Notes under the pieces: generated by a model | Seen by the model: the letters and a program-made list of their open reading frames with translations, nothing else | What the model was told of the DNA's origin: nothing | Databases searched by the model: none | Source of the DNA: Mycoplasmataceae bacterium | Lineage (GTDB): Bacteria; Bacillota_I; Bacilli_A; Mycoplasmatales; Mycoplasmoidaceae | DNA length: 43,571 nt | NCBI GenBank assembly: GCA_031258945.1 | Contig: JAIRME010000005.1 | Span: 1-43,571, forward strand | Reading direction: 5' to 3' | Position numbers and translations under genes: made by a program | Part shown: positions 1-10,366 of the stretch, piece by piece | How the letters are laid out: each line of letters opens with the position of its first letter | Position numbering within the stretch: the stretch's first letter is position 1

Positions 1-236
1 CCATCAAAAGTTAAAGTTTTACCATCAAAATGAAAACCGTTGGGTAAATCACCATCTACACTTAATGTACCACCATCACATGTATATTCATAACTTGTTT
101 TATAAGGAATTGCTAAATCACGCATTCCTTGAAGTGTTAATGAACCGACAACTGGTGTAGGAGGTGTTGGTGGATTTGGTTGATTATTTTTGTTGCAATG
201 TTGTTTCTTTCATTTTAAATATTTTTTATTGTCCAT
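1..236 (-). CDS. Partial protein with proline-rich linker and Ig-like segment
   Basis: Only the N-terminal 78 codons are in the window; the gene runs off the left edge. It starts at ATG (236-234) with a GAGGG Shine-Dalgarno-like stretch 8 nt upstream. The first ~15 residues are Lys-rich with one UGA-coded Trp, followed by a PNPPTPPTP linker. The next part contains LPNGFHFDGKTL, which resembles the 'LPxGLxFDG' strand of bacterial Ig-like (He_PIG/BIg) modules. I see no signal peptide, lipobox or membrane segment in the visible part, so its location is unclear. It is divergent from the GH20 lipoprotein at 330. The Ig-like reading is inferred from one motif. Confidence 0.6.
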
Positions 237-293
237 TATTTATTCCCTCTTCCCCCATCTCAATTTAATCGCATAATGGAGTTATATTGTTTT

Positions 294-299
294 TATAAT
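294..299 (+). promoter_or_regulatory. -10 box upstream of the GH20 lipoprotein gene
   Basis: A perfect TATAAT lies 30 nt before the ATG at 330. No convincing TTGACA is found 16-18 nt upstream. Just downstream, TCTTTT and AAAAGA (301-318) form a small inverted repeat in the leader. Inferred from sequence only. Confidence 0.45.
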
Positions 300-329
300 T
301 TCTTTTGACATTAAAAGAAAGTAATCATT

Positions 330-2339
330 ATGAAAAAATGAAAATTTAATAAAAATAAAACTTTTACGCATATGGTAGCGTTAACATCAATCGCTTGCAT
401 CAGTATCACTTCTACTTTAACCAGTTGTGGTTTATCAGCCGATCAGATTAAAACATTAATATTACCAACCGTAAAACAGTTTACAGATTATCAATATAAA
501 TCTTATACCATTAATGAACAAACATCGCTTGCATATGATGAAACCAGTATACCAAATGGTGCTACTCCTGAATATCCAAGGGATGGTTCGCGTCGACAAA
601 TGGTAAAGGAAATTATTCAAAATATTTCAGGTGAATATTATGCTAAATTACTCCAAACAAAACATCCACTCAATAGTCATGTAGAGTTTAAAACTCATAT
701 TGATAATAATGAGCATGAAATTTCTTTCATTTTTATCAATGATCACCTTGATAATCTCCCCGAAATAACCATCAATAAATATCCAGAAGCATATCAAATA
801 GAAATTGGGAATAAAATTATCATTAAAGCTTTTAACGAGCAAGGTTGAATTATAGCTGCTCGTACTTTATTACAGTTACAAGTAAGTAATGGTAGCATTC
901 CTTACGGAAAAATGTCGGATTGACCTAAAATTAAAGAACGTGGGATTGAATTTGATTTTTCAGGAAGAGGTTATTCCTTAAACTTTGTCGCCGATTTAAT
1001 CAAATCCATGTCATGAAATAAATTAAATACTCTTGCTTTACGTTTTGCTAGTGGCGGCATGAGATTAGACTGTAAAAAAACTGACGAAGTTGATCCAGAA
1101 AAGGAAAAACCTACAAGTGGCACCTGATTTAAAATTGATTGAAGTCAATTTGATTCAACCGGTATGGATTACTTTAATCTAAATACTAATTATCGTGATA
1201 ATAGTCCAACTTGAGATTATCGTGAAGGAAACGATACACCTGAATCTGGTTTTAGTGATTTTGGTAACATCCTTAATTTAGCTTTCAAAGAAGGAGTAAA
1301 TATTATTCCCGAAATTAATATTTTCACTCATGCTTGGTTTTTAACTGATCTAACAGCACCCAGAGACATAGATGGCAAAATAATTAGTGATGGTCGAGGA
1401 GTAACTGATTCAAATGTTAAAGCAAAAGATTTTGCCATCTGGGATGATCGTTCGGATGATCCAGACTATCCATTAGGTAAACGGATCCCTGATTCATTGG
1501 ATTTACGTGGCAAAAAACCTGGTTCCAAAGCAGTTATTGATCTTTGCAAAAGATTTGTAACTTATATGGCTAATCGTTTTACATCAGTAGGTAATTACAA
1601 TAAACATGCTCTTTTATCTTTTGGAATAGGAGGAGACGAATATATTGAAACCTTAGATAATTCTTGAAATGGTTCACAAAATGCCAATATTTGAACTGCT
1701 TCAAGCAAACAAGATATAGTTAATTCTATTTATACATTTAGTAAAACTATGTATGATGTGCTTAAAACATCTGGCGTAACAAATGTAGCGCAATGGTCTG
1801 ATTCGTTGTTAAAACAGTATCCAAATAATGATTGGCCTAAAGCAAATGCTACCAATTGAGATCCAATTGTGGCAGACGCTGATCTATTAACAATTAAACA
1901 TTGATGATCAAAATATGGAAATGCTTCAATTGATGATTTTACTAAACTATATGTAGAAGGACGGGTAGGTGGTGGCATACAAAACGTTGTAAACTACAAT
2001 TCAGATCTATTATATTTTTCTGATGATGAATCTAACACAAGTAGCGCTCCTACTACCCAAAGTTTGTTTGATAGCTTTCATCCTGGCATTTTTGCTGGTA
2101 ATGCTGGATTGTTTCTAGATAATAATGGTGTTAATTACGATGAATATCCAACATGATTGCGAGGATCAATGCTATCGGTTTGATGAGACTGATCACCACA
2201 TGTAGCTACTATGATTGATGGCCCAATGCGTGCTTTTGCTCAAAAAACCTGGAATGGAACTAATAACGCATTAAGCTTTAATCAATTTAATAATTTAGTG
2301 GATAAATTGGGTCGTGCTCCATTGATAGACTGAAATTAA
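330..2339 (+). CDS. Glycoside hydrolase family 20 (beta-N-acetylhexosaminidase-like) lipoprotein
   Basis: A 669-aa protein when TGA is read as Trp. The N-terminus is a Lys-rich, hydrophobic signal ending in lipobox LTSC (Cys33), so it should be exported and lipid-anchored outside. The GH20 catalytic barrel begins near residue 205. It shows the substrate Arg in FSGRGYSL (R213), IPEINIFTHAW in place of the usual IPE-x-PGH strand, and the GGDE signature with catalytic pair D436-E437. The C-terminal region has YPTWLRGSMLSVWWDW and RAFAQKTW, matching the Trp-rich end of GH20 enzymes. Residues ~35-200 would be the GH20b-like accessory domain. Family members remove terminal GlcNAc/GalNAc from glycans or chitin fragments; the actual substrate cannot be told here. 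The start at 330 was chosen because it supplies the full signal peptide. Confidence 0.88.
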
Positions 2340-2363
2340 TAAATTAGATACAATTAGTACCCT

Positions 2364-3275
2364 ATGGAACTTTTGGTTAACCCTACCAGTTATGCAAATG
2401 CTTTAACACTGATTGAATTAGGTGTACATCAAATTTTTATCGGTGACAATCAATTTTGTGTTAGAAATAATTGTCATGTCACTTTACAACAAATTAAAAA
2501 ACTAGTTGAATCCAAAAAAAATACAAAGATTTTAGTTCTCATTAATCGTTTTTTCTTTGATCCAGAATTACCAAAATTAGAAGAATATTTAATAGCACTA
2601 AACAAAATTAAAATTGATGGAATCATTTTTAATGATTTTGCAGTTAATCAGATTTGTCACGAAAAAAAAATACTCATCCCTCTTACATATAATCCTGAAA
2701 CTTTGGTCACTAACTATGAACAATTTCCGTTTTATTTGCAAAATAATATTCAAGAAGTATCACTAGCACGCGAATTAAATTTTCGCGAGATTCAGGAAAT
2801 TGGTGCTAACAAAAATGAAATGAAGGTACAAATCCAAGTGTCTGGTTGCACTTATATGATGCATTCGCGTTGGAAATTGATTTCTAATTTCAAACAAACT
2901 CAAAATATTAGCGATGAACTTTTTAAAACGAAATTATTAATTAGGGAAATATCAAGAAATGAACCGTGTATTATTTACGAAGACGAAAGTGGTACACATG
3001 TACTTAGTAAATATTCTTTAAATCTCATAGATTACATATACGACTTACATAGATACAAAGTTGATACAATTAGAATTGACAGTTTTTTACATGATGAAAC
3101 TTGAACCGTTTTAACTACCAAGATATATTTAAAAGCTCTTATGCACATAGAAGATCGTGAGTATGTGAAACAATTAACAAATAAACTACCAAAAGATAAA
3201 TATTCTCATGGTTTTTATTTGATGGATAAAAAAGATTTAATTTACTTAAATCAAACTGTAGGTAATTATGAATAA
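2364..3275 (+). CDS. trhP1: U32 peptidase-family protein, TrhP1 (YrrN)-like
   Basis: A 303-aa U32-family protein that reads through one TGA. It starts MELLVNPTSYANAL, the barrel start typical of the shorter partner of the Bacillus YrrN/YrrO pair, and has the VSGCTYMMHSR segment where U32 proteins carry a conserved Cys. In Bacillus the pair (TrhP1-TrhP2) hydroxylates wobble uridine 34 of some tRNAs, using prephenate. The last codons overlap the ATG of the next gene by 8 bp (TATGAATAA), so the two are translationally coupled. The assignment to TrhP1 rests on length, order and pairing; the older label is 'collagenase-like protease'. It follows the GH20 gene by 24 bp and may share its transcript. 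Confidence 0.75.
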
Positions 3276-4446
3276 AATAGAGTTATTATCTCCAGCTGGT
3301 GATTTTAATCGTGGTAAAATCGCTTTGGACTTTGGTGCTGATGCTATTTATTTTGGAGGTAAACAATACTCACTACGAGCACGTGCCTCCAACTTTGACA
3401 ATAATGATATACACAAAATGATTAATTATGCGCATAGACATCACAAAAAAGCTTATTTAGTGACTAATGTTGTTTGTCATAATCACCTCTTGCAAGGATT
3501 CGATCAATTTTTACAAGAAGTACTAAAAACACCACCAGACGCTTTTTTATGTGCCGACCCAGCCATCCTAAGAAAGATTCAAAAATTCTCTCCTACAGCC
3601 GTTATTCATGTTTCTACACAACAATCAGTAACTAACTCCAAGTCAGCTTTATTTTGAAAACGAAATGGGGCTAGTCGAATTGTGACAGCGCGAGAAGTAT
3701 CGTTAAAAGAAATAAAATTAATGACAGCCCATGTACATGGAGTTATTGAAATAGAAATGTTTGTCCATGGAGCCGTTTGCATTTCTTATAGCGGGCGTTG
3801 TATGCTGAGTAGTAACATGTGTTTAAGAGATGCTAACAATGGTGGTTGTGCTCAATCATGTCGTTGAGTTAGTGAATTAATTAAAAACAACAAATCGCTC
3901 ACTCACAAATTTAGTATGTCAGCAAAGGATATGTGTTTGATAAACCATTTTAACGAAATAAAAGCCACTAATATATCGGCGTTAAAGATTGAAGGTCGCA
4001 TGAAATCTGAACATTACATTGCAACAGTAGTTAACGCTTATCGTAAAGTGATTGACAACATCAATGTGCAAGAATATGTTGATGATATTACCAAATGCGC
4101 TAACCGTAATGTGTCGATCGGTTGATTCAATGGTCCTCCAACTCCAAACGAAATGCTATATCATGATATACATCAAAATGTAAATCAAATATTTGCTATG
4201 ATAATTGATAAAAAAATCAATGACACTACATATTTCGTTACTTCTAGAAATTATTTTAAATTAACTGATGATTTTGAGGTATTAGCAAAATGTTTGATGC
4301 ATATTGAAAAAATTAAACTGATTAGTATTAAAAATGAAAATAACTTACTAATCAATACCGTTAATCAACCTATGAGTAAATTAGTTATTCAGATTAATAA
4401 AAAATTAAATTTGGAACCAATGGATATCATCCGAATTTATAAATAA
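3268..4446 (+). CDS. trhP2: U32 peptidase-family protein, TrhP2 (YrrO/YegQ)-like
   Basis: A 392-aa protein starting MNKIELLSPAGDFNRGKIAL, the standard U32 opening. It carries the U32 signature E-x-F-x2-GAxC-x4-G-x-C (EMFVHGAVC, E163/C171). Four cysteines, C171, C178, C194 and C198, match the [4Fe-4S] set of TrhP enzymes. The RARASNF and LKIEGRMKSEHY blocks are also typical. Three TGA codons encode Trp. Its partner upstream overlaps it by 8 bp. Expected role: tRNA U34 hydroxylation with the upstream subunit. The enzyme normally uses prephenate, which would be surprising in a Mollicute, so the substrate is open. Confidence 0.82.
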
Positions 4447-4492
4447 TTTCTTTAACTTGAAAACAAAATATTAGTTTGAATGAACAATTGCT

Positions 4493-5668
4493 TTATTGCT
4501 TTATTGCATTGAAAATATTATAGGCAAATTTGGTTTTTGGTCCATTCTTACCATTTTCGTTCACAATTGAATAATGTTTGGTTAACCAATTAATGTCTTC
4601 TTTTGTAATTTTGTTTATTTGTTTAAAATCTGTGTATTTGGTAGGTAATTTTAGTATTTTAATAAAAGCTTCCAATTTTTTAAAAAATAGCAATAGAGTG
4701 TTAACACCAAATAGTGTTTTACCAATTTCTAAAGAACTTTCCCTAAATAATTTACTTTTATCGCACATAGCCTTTAAATACACTGGCGTAATAAGAGCCA
4801 ACCCTGCTCCATGTTCTACATCTCATAAACCGCTAACAGCGTGTTCTAATTTATGAACAGTTCAGTCCCCACCATTTAAATTAAATTTAGCTAAATCATT
4901 CAAAGCTCACGATGATGTTCATAGCAAATTACTACGGGCATCATAATCTTCATTGTTATTAACTAATTTCGTGGCACACATAACACAAATTTTCATATTA
5001 GCTAATAAATACTCTTTTGTTCACGCGTAAGTTTTTACCGGATCATAGTACTGTTCTAGTAAATGACTAAAAATATCAAAAATACCACAAGCTGTTTGTC
5101 ACGGTGATAAAGTTAATGTATATTTTGGATCTTCAAAACAAACTTTAGGTGTAGCACTAGGAGTAAACGTAGATTGTTTGTAATGTGTTTTACTGTTAGT
5201 AATTACACTACCAGAGTTATTTTCGCTCCCAGTAGCAGCAAGTGTAACAATGGAGAATAAGGGAATGCTTGCATTAATAGCTTTAGAATTATCAAGCACA
5301 TAATCTCAAGCGTTTTTATACATTGAATTAGTTGCTAGAATACCAATTACTTTGGCAGCGTCAATAACACTTCCTCCACCCGCGGCAATAATTAAATCAA
5401 TGTTATGTTTACGACATGTTAATGCAGCTTGATAAATACCAATATCTCTAGGATTCGGTTCAATCCCGCCATGCTCAATTACTTTAACTTTAGCTTTTTT
5501 AGCAGCTTCTAATATTTCGTCATACAAACCATTTCGTTTGATGGACCCACCACCATATGCTAACATTAAAGTTTTAATATGACGTTTCTTAAGTTCATCG
5601 CTCAAATGTTGGGGAACAACATTTTTTCCAAAATAATAAGTAGGAATAATTTTTAATTTCGTTGACAT
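4493..5668 (-). CDS. Iron-containing alcohol dehydrogenase (BDH/YugJ type)
   Basis: A 391-aa NAD(P)-dependent group III alcohol dehydrogenase. The dinucleotide-binding GGGSVIDAAK (residues ~98-107) and ATGSENNSGSVIT block are typical of the butanol dehydrogenase/YugJ branch. The four metal ligands are visible: D198 and H202 (GIFDIFSH), then H272 and H286 (HKLEH...EHG), with the family's 14-residue spacing. Four TGA codons encode Trp. It would interconvert aldehydes and alcohols and dispose of reducing power in fermentation. It converges with the trhP2-like gene across 46 bp. The upstream region holds a TCGTTA/TAACGA inverted repeat (around 5685-5703) that might be regulatory. Confidence 0.9.
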
Positions 5669-5845
5669 TGGGTGTTTCGTTTCTCGTTATCTCGTTTAAC
5701 GATAAACTATTTTAAGCGATTATGCTCTGAAAATATCAAAATAAAACGAGGATAATAATTGAAATTTTGATAAATTATTTCAAATAAATTGAATACCAAT
5801 ATATAAGAAATATAGTGCTCAAATGTGATTTTATTTGAATTGTGA

Positions 5846-6141
5846 TTAACGAATTTCAAGATTAGTAAGTCTTTGACTAACTTCACGATTAAACTCATCT
5901 TGTTTATCTAAATGAGCACCGACTTTGTCTAAACGAGACATTACTGGTTCTAAAGCTTTTGTCAAAGCTTCGGCAATACGCTCATCAAGACTTTTTCTCG
6001 GAGATTTGGGCGGTATTGCAACATTTTCTATATCATCAATGGGAGGTGTATGTTTTTTTATTTTTACATCAAGAATAACATTATCACCAACTTTGACTGG
6101 ATTGTGATCTGATTGAAGAATTTTAGCTTCTTTTTTTTCAT
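5846..6141 (-). pseudogene. Small coiled-coil protein, frameshifted at an 8-A tract after the start codon
   Basis: On the minus strand a long frame reads EAKILQSDHNPVKVGD...VILDVKIKKHTPPIDD and ends SQRLTNLEIR before TAA (5848-5846). It has no usable start. An ATG at 6141-6139 is followed by eight A (6131-6138) and is out of frame with it. One more A would give M-K-K-K-E-A-K-I-L in frame. So this is a sequencing error, a recent frameshift, or a slippage switch. The C-terminal third (LDKVGAHLDKQDEFNREVSQRL) is a short amphipathic coiled coil like those in mycoplasma DUF16-type proteins; family membership is a guess. TATAAT at 6148-6153 sits 6 nt before the ATG, supporting a real gene. Confidence 0.6.
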
Positions 6142-6147
6142 ATCTAC

Positions 6148-6153
6148 ATTATA
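6148..6153 (-). promoter_or_regulatory. -10 box placed for a leaderless transcript (coiled-coil gene)
   Basis: TATAAT on the minus strand ends 6 nt before the ATG at 6141, so transcription would start at or next to the start codon. No Shine-Dalgarno is present. Inference from spacing. Confidence 0.5.
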
Positions 6154-6266
6154 TAGATGTTTAAAACACTTGTATCTTTTCTCCAATATAAGCAAAGCTT
6201 ATTAAATTTAAATTGAACTAAATAACGATTAAATGTGTACAAATACAAGTTTTAATGTTATTGATT

Positions 6267-6272
6267 TATAAT
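6267..6272 (+). promoter_or_regulatory. -10 box just upstream of the hydrogenase gene
   Basis: TATAAT lies 9 nt before ATG 6282 and downstream of an in-frame ATG at 6255. This favours 6282 as the real start, with a very short or absent leader. Confidence 0.5.
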
Positions 6273-6281
6273 CGTAATTCT

Positions 6282-7709
6282 ATGCGTAAATTTGAAACCG
6301 ATGTTCAAAAACTAAAATATGATATTTTGGTGCAAGTCATTAAGGCTTTTGATAACAATAAATTGTCATCTATCTATCACGATATTCCTAAAATTGTTTC
6401 CCCAGGCCCAGCACCAACCATGCGTTGTTGTGTTTTTAAAGAACGTGCTATTGTGCAAGAACGAATTAAGTTAATTATGGGTGGTAATGAACAAAAAAAG
6501 CACGTTATTCAAATGATTGACATAGCCTGTGACGAATGTCCGGTAGGTGGCATTTTTGTTACTCCATCTTGTCGTGGTTGTTTGAGCCATCGTTGCCGTG
6601 ATGTTTGCCCCAGAGGAGCAATTACCATTGTTGAACGTAAAGCAGTAATTGATAAAAACAAATGTATTGAATGTGGTTTATGTGTTAAGACTTGTCCTTA
6701 TCATGCAATTGTAAATCAAGTTCGTCCATGTGTTGAAAGTTGTGGGGCGAAAGCAATTAATATGACAAATTTACGCAAAGCAACTATTGATGATGAAAAG
6801 TGTATTGCTTGTGGCAATTGTGTTTATCGTTGTCCTTTTGGTGCATGTGTTGATCGTTCCTTCATTATTGACGCAATTAAAATATTAAATAATAAGCAAA
6901 ATAATGTTTATGCAATTGTAGCACCGTCCATTGTAGGACAATTTGATTACATAGATGTTGAACAACTCATTACCGGAATTAAACAATTAGGCTTTAAAAG
7001 AGTGATAGAAGTGGCTTTAGGTGCTGATTCTATCTTACAAGACGAAGCAAATGAATGATTAAAGAAAAAAATATTGACTTCTTCATGTTGCCCATCCTTT
7101 AAATTTTTTGTTCATAAAAATTTTCCAACCCTTGCCAAATATATTTCTCAAAGTGATTCGCCGATGGTAGCCACAGGTAAATTGATTAAACAGAAGGAAC
7201 CAAAAGCTAAAGTCATTTTTATTGGTCCTTGTGCTTCTAAAAAAACTGAATTTCAATTACCCCATGCTAAGCCTTATATTGATTGCGTTATTTCTTTTGA
7301 AGAATTACAAGCATTATTTGACGCGCGTCAAATTCATTTACATGGTATCAAACCTACTAAATTGAATGATGCATCATTTTATGGTAGAATTTTTGCTAAA
7401 AGCGGCGGAATTTTAGCTGGCGTTAAAAATTTGGTAGAACAATATGATAATAAAAATTTCCATGGTATTGCAATGAACGGCATTAAAGAGTGTGATAAAT
7501 GAATGCGCGCACTGTTGACAAATAAATTAATTCAAAATTTCTTTGAGGGAATGGCCTGTCGTGGTGGATGTTTAAACGGCCCATTAGGTTTAAAGCATAA
7601 TGATCAAATGTTAGCAAATATTGATGCTTTTGGTGAACGCGCTGAACAAAACGATCCAAATATTTCTGTTAATAAATTTGACAAAAGTTGAAACAAACCG
7701 CAGAAATAA
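6282..7709 (+). CDS. hydA: [FeFe] hydrogenase, monomeric, group-B-like
   Basis: A 475-aa enzyme that makes or consumes H2 in the cytoplasm, passing electrons through Fe-S clusters. The N-terminal half has a Cys-rich block (CDECP...CRGC...CRDVC) and two ferredoxin-type motifs (CIECGLC, CIACGNC). The H-cluster domain shows all three signatures: TSSCCP (C269/C270), GPCASKK (C317) and GMACRGGC (C426, C430). The TSSCCP form and the leading RCCVFKERAI region match the clostridial group B enzymes rather than the classic TSCCP type. I chose ATG 6282 (MRKFETD) over 6255 because a -10 box lies between them and homologues begin there. Three TGA codons encode Trp. The HydE/F/G maturases are not in the window. 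Confidence 0.93.
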
Positions 7710-7714
7710 ATGTT

Positions 7715-8350
7715 ATGCTAACTACAAAAACTAATGAGCTCATTAAAGAAGCGTGCGTAGAAACAGAAAAACAAATTGATAATGCTATTAAACATAAAGC
7801 AAACCAAATAGAATTATGCTCGCATTTAGATTTTGGTGGATACACACCAAGTGATGACTTAATTCAATATGCTTTAGATAGACAAATAAAAATTTTTATG
7901 ATGATTCGTAATCGCCCAGATTACTCTACTAATTGATGAAACACTATTAAACTTAAAAGGATTATAAAAAAATACACTCAAACAGATGTTTGTGGTTTTG
8001 TTTTTGGTTTTCTCAAAAAAAACAAAATTGATAAAAAAGCTATTAAACAATTACTAAAAGTAACTAAAGGTAAAGAAACGATTTTTCATATGGCGTTTGA
8101 TGAATTAGAAAATCCTAACGAAGGTTTAGATTTATTAGCAAAACTTGGTGTCACTCGGATTCTTACTAAGGGAGCTAAGCAAGGACCGGCTATCAACAAC
8201 TTAAAACAGTTAAAAGCTTTAAAAATATACGCTAATAATCGAATTCAATTGATTGTAGGCGGTAGTGTGAATGATCATAATTATCAAAAAATTGCTAGTG
8301 CAACAGGTATAAAATATTTTCATGGTCGTAAATTAGCTTTTGATATTTAA
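7715..8350 (+). CDS. cutC: CutC family protein
   Basis: A 211-aa TIM-barrel protein. Family blocks are clear: NQIELCSHLDFGGYTPS near the N-terminus, IFMMIRNR in the middle, FHMAFDE, then GVTRILTKGAKQGPA and LIVGGSVN. CutC was named for copper tolerance, but its biochemical role remains unsettled. It follows the hydrogenase stop by 5 bp and is probably on the same transcript. An in-frame TTG at 7688 overlapping the hydrogenase end was rejected because the family homology starts after the ATG at 7715. Two adjacent TGA codons encode Trp-Trp. Its 3' end overlaps the convergent folT-like gene by 18 bp. Confidence 0.87.
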
Positions 8351-9241
8351 GGTGTCTCAACGATTATTAATATTGCTTAACACACGATTAATGGTAGGAT
8401 CAATTGCTAATATTAATGAAGTTAACAATAATGCTTCTAGCGGAGTCTTAATGCTTTGCACAATTACACGTGGAATTAGATAATACACTGCCCCATATTT
8501 AACTCAAGCGTTCGGAGGGGTGTTGTTTATGTATTCTAAATATGAGACAGTCGATATTGGCCCTAACATGAAAGATAAAATCAACGTACTAGCAGCCACA
8601 AGAATTAATGCATAAATAAAAGTAATATTACGTGTTTTATTTTGACGATGAATAATCACATTGTAAAAAGTGAATGTTTCAATTAAAATGAAAAAAGTTG
8701 TAATAAAACCAAAAGCTAATCAACGATAAATAACATATACTTGCGTTTGATATGTTGCTTCTTTTGATAATCACATTATCAAAATAACATAGCAACTCAC
8801 TGCAAACATAATGTATACCACTTGTTGGATTGCTATATCTACCCCTAGTTTAGTTTTGGGATTATTGCGTCGATAAACACACCATGAAGCAAATAATCCA
8901 GCGATCAACCCTAAGATTGGTTCTTGAATAGCATACATTCAATATCATAGCCCACCTGGGAATATCAAATAAACTAAAGTATCACTAACCGCTCCACACA
9001 TGAATCCGTAAATTGGCCCAAAATATCAACCAATCAACATAACGGGAACATAAGAAAATGAAAAATTAAGCACAAACCCTGGAATTGGAATAGCAATCAT
9101 TTGTAACACGATTCGCAAAGCAAACATTAAAGCTAAAATGAACATTAATTTAGTCGAACGAAAAACTCGCAATGGATAAAGTGGCAAAAAAAACTTAATA
9201 AAGTTTTTACGTCTACGTTGCTTGTGATCCGACATAATCAT
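8333..9241 (-). CDS. folT: ECF transporter S component, FolT-like (folate family)
   Basis: A 302-aa multi-pass membrane protein. After a basic N-terminus (KQRRRKNF) come hydrophobic segments with the S-component pattern: ALMFALRIVLQM, then FSFSYVPVMLIGWYFGPIYGF and a conserved G-x2-SDTLVYLIFPGG block. These resemble the folate-specific FolT family. It is longer than usual FolT proteins (~170-200 aa), with extra C-terminal helices. S components capture a vitamin and work with a shared EcfAA'T module, which is not in this window. An AAAGGG site precedes ATG 9241 by ~10 nt. At least 11 codons are TGA. Substrate choice within the ECF-S superfamily is uncertain. Confidence 0.75.
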
Positions 9242-9266
9242 ATGATAAATTCCCTTTAATTATTTA

Positions 9267-10361
9267 TTATCCGCTTGGTGGAGTAGGTGGTGGTGTTTTT
9301 GTTGATTCTTCAACATATTGACGCATAAGCTCATTTAAACGTTCAGTATCAATTTTTGGCCCTTTGATTGAACCAAAAGCAATACCAATGATTAATAAAA
9401 CAGCGCTTAAAATTAAAAATACATACCCAATAAATCATGCTCACAATCCGAATGATTGCACAGTTGTACCAAAAGGCGATACTCAAGGCACATTAGTAGA
9501 ATTAAAAATGGATAAATCACCACTCATTCCACCAAAAATCAATAAAAAACCAAATAATATACCAAGCATTAAATATAGTTGCCAACTAAAAGCATACAAA
9601 CGATTTTCATTTTTTTCATTTTTAATTAATGGCGCTCCAGTACGATAAGAAATAAAAATGGCAATAAAAGTTAAAAAGAAATATGGAATGGCAGTCAATG
9701 CGTTGGTATTTGTTTCTTTTATCCCATTAGCACAAATCATTCCAATCCCTACAAATAGAGCAGCTAAACCAAACAATAATAATAAACTAGATACAATTCA
9801 TTTTAGTAAAGGAATGTATTTAGGTTTAGTTTTAAATAAATATACTTTCCCTTGCATTGACTCTTGTTGAATTCTGGCGTTTGCCATTGCCGTATACATT
9901 GGGTTTTGGTCTGGTGGCAAATTGTTTGCAACACCTGGCATTACGAAGGGGAAAGGATTGTTAGCGGTTGTTTGTTTCGGAGCAGCTTCACCAACAGTTG
10001 GAACGGTGATTTTTGCATCTTTGCCTTCAGCTAAAGCAGCTAGATCCACTTTAAATATGTTACGAATATAAACATTCAAATAATTAATATCATCAATTAA
10101 TATTTCGTCATCTTCATATTTAATATTATGATCAATTACAAAATGTTTATTAGTTAATTGATTATAAGTAACAAGCAATTTATCTGATTTTAAGATTTTG
10201 TTTTTATGTTTTCTTTCAAGATAAGCCAAAATATTTAATTGTTTTTCAATAATGGATTGTAAATTACCTTGGTTTAAAGCACTCTTCAACGAAAGAGCGT
10301 TAAAAATAGTTGCAAGGTTTTTAGCAATTTTAAGTTGTTCTTTTTTAAGATCGATAGACAT
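9267..10361 (-). CDS. Conserved-looking membrane protein with soluble N-domain, function unknown
   Basis: A 364-aa protein I do not recognise. Residues 1-~125 are charged and helical, likely cytoplasmic. A Pro/Asn-rich linker (~125-160, with PFPFVMPGVANNLPPDQNP) follows. The second half has about four membrane helices, including SSLLLLFGLAALFVGIGMI, AIPYFFLTFIAIFI and LYLMLGILFGFLLIFGG. The C-terminus ends in TPPPTPPSG. It sits between the FolT-like gene (26 bp downstream) and holA (6 bp upstream), so it is probably co-transcribed with the holA-comEC group. Three TGA codons encode Trp. Confidence 0.8.
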
Positions 10362-10366
10362 ATGAA

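Noticed and set aside
5707-5898. 63-codon minus-strand frame starting MSLIVKLVKD
   Set aside because: Overlaps the end of the better-supported coiled-coil frame in another phase and lies in AT-rich spacer.
6255-6281. Upstream in-frame ATG for the hydrogenase
   Set aside because: A TATAAT lies between it and ATG 6282, and homologues begin at the latter.
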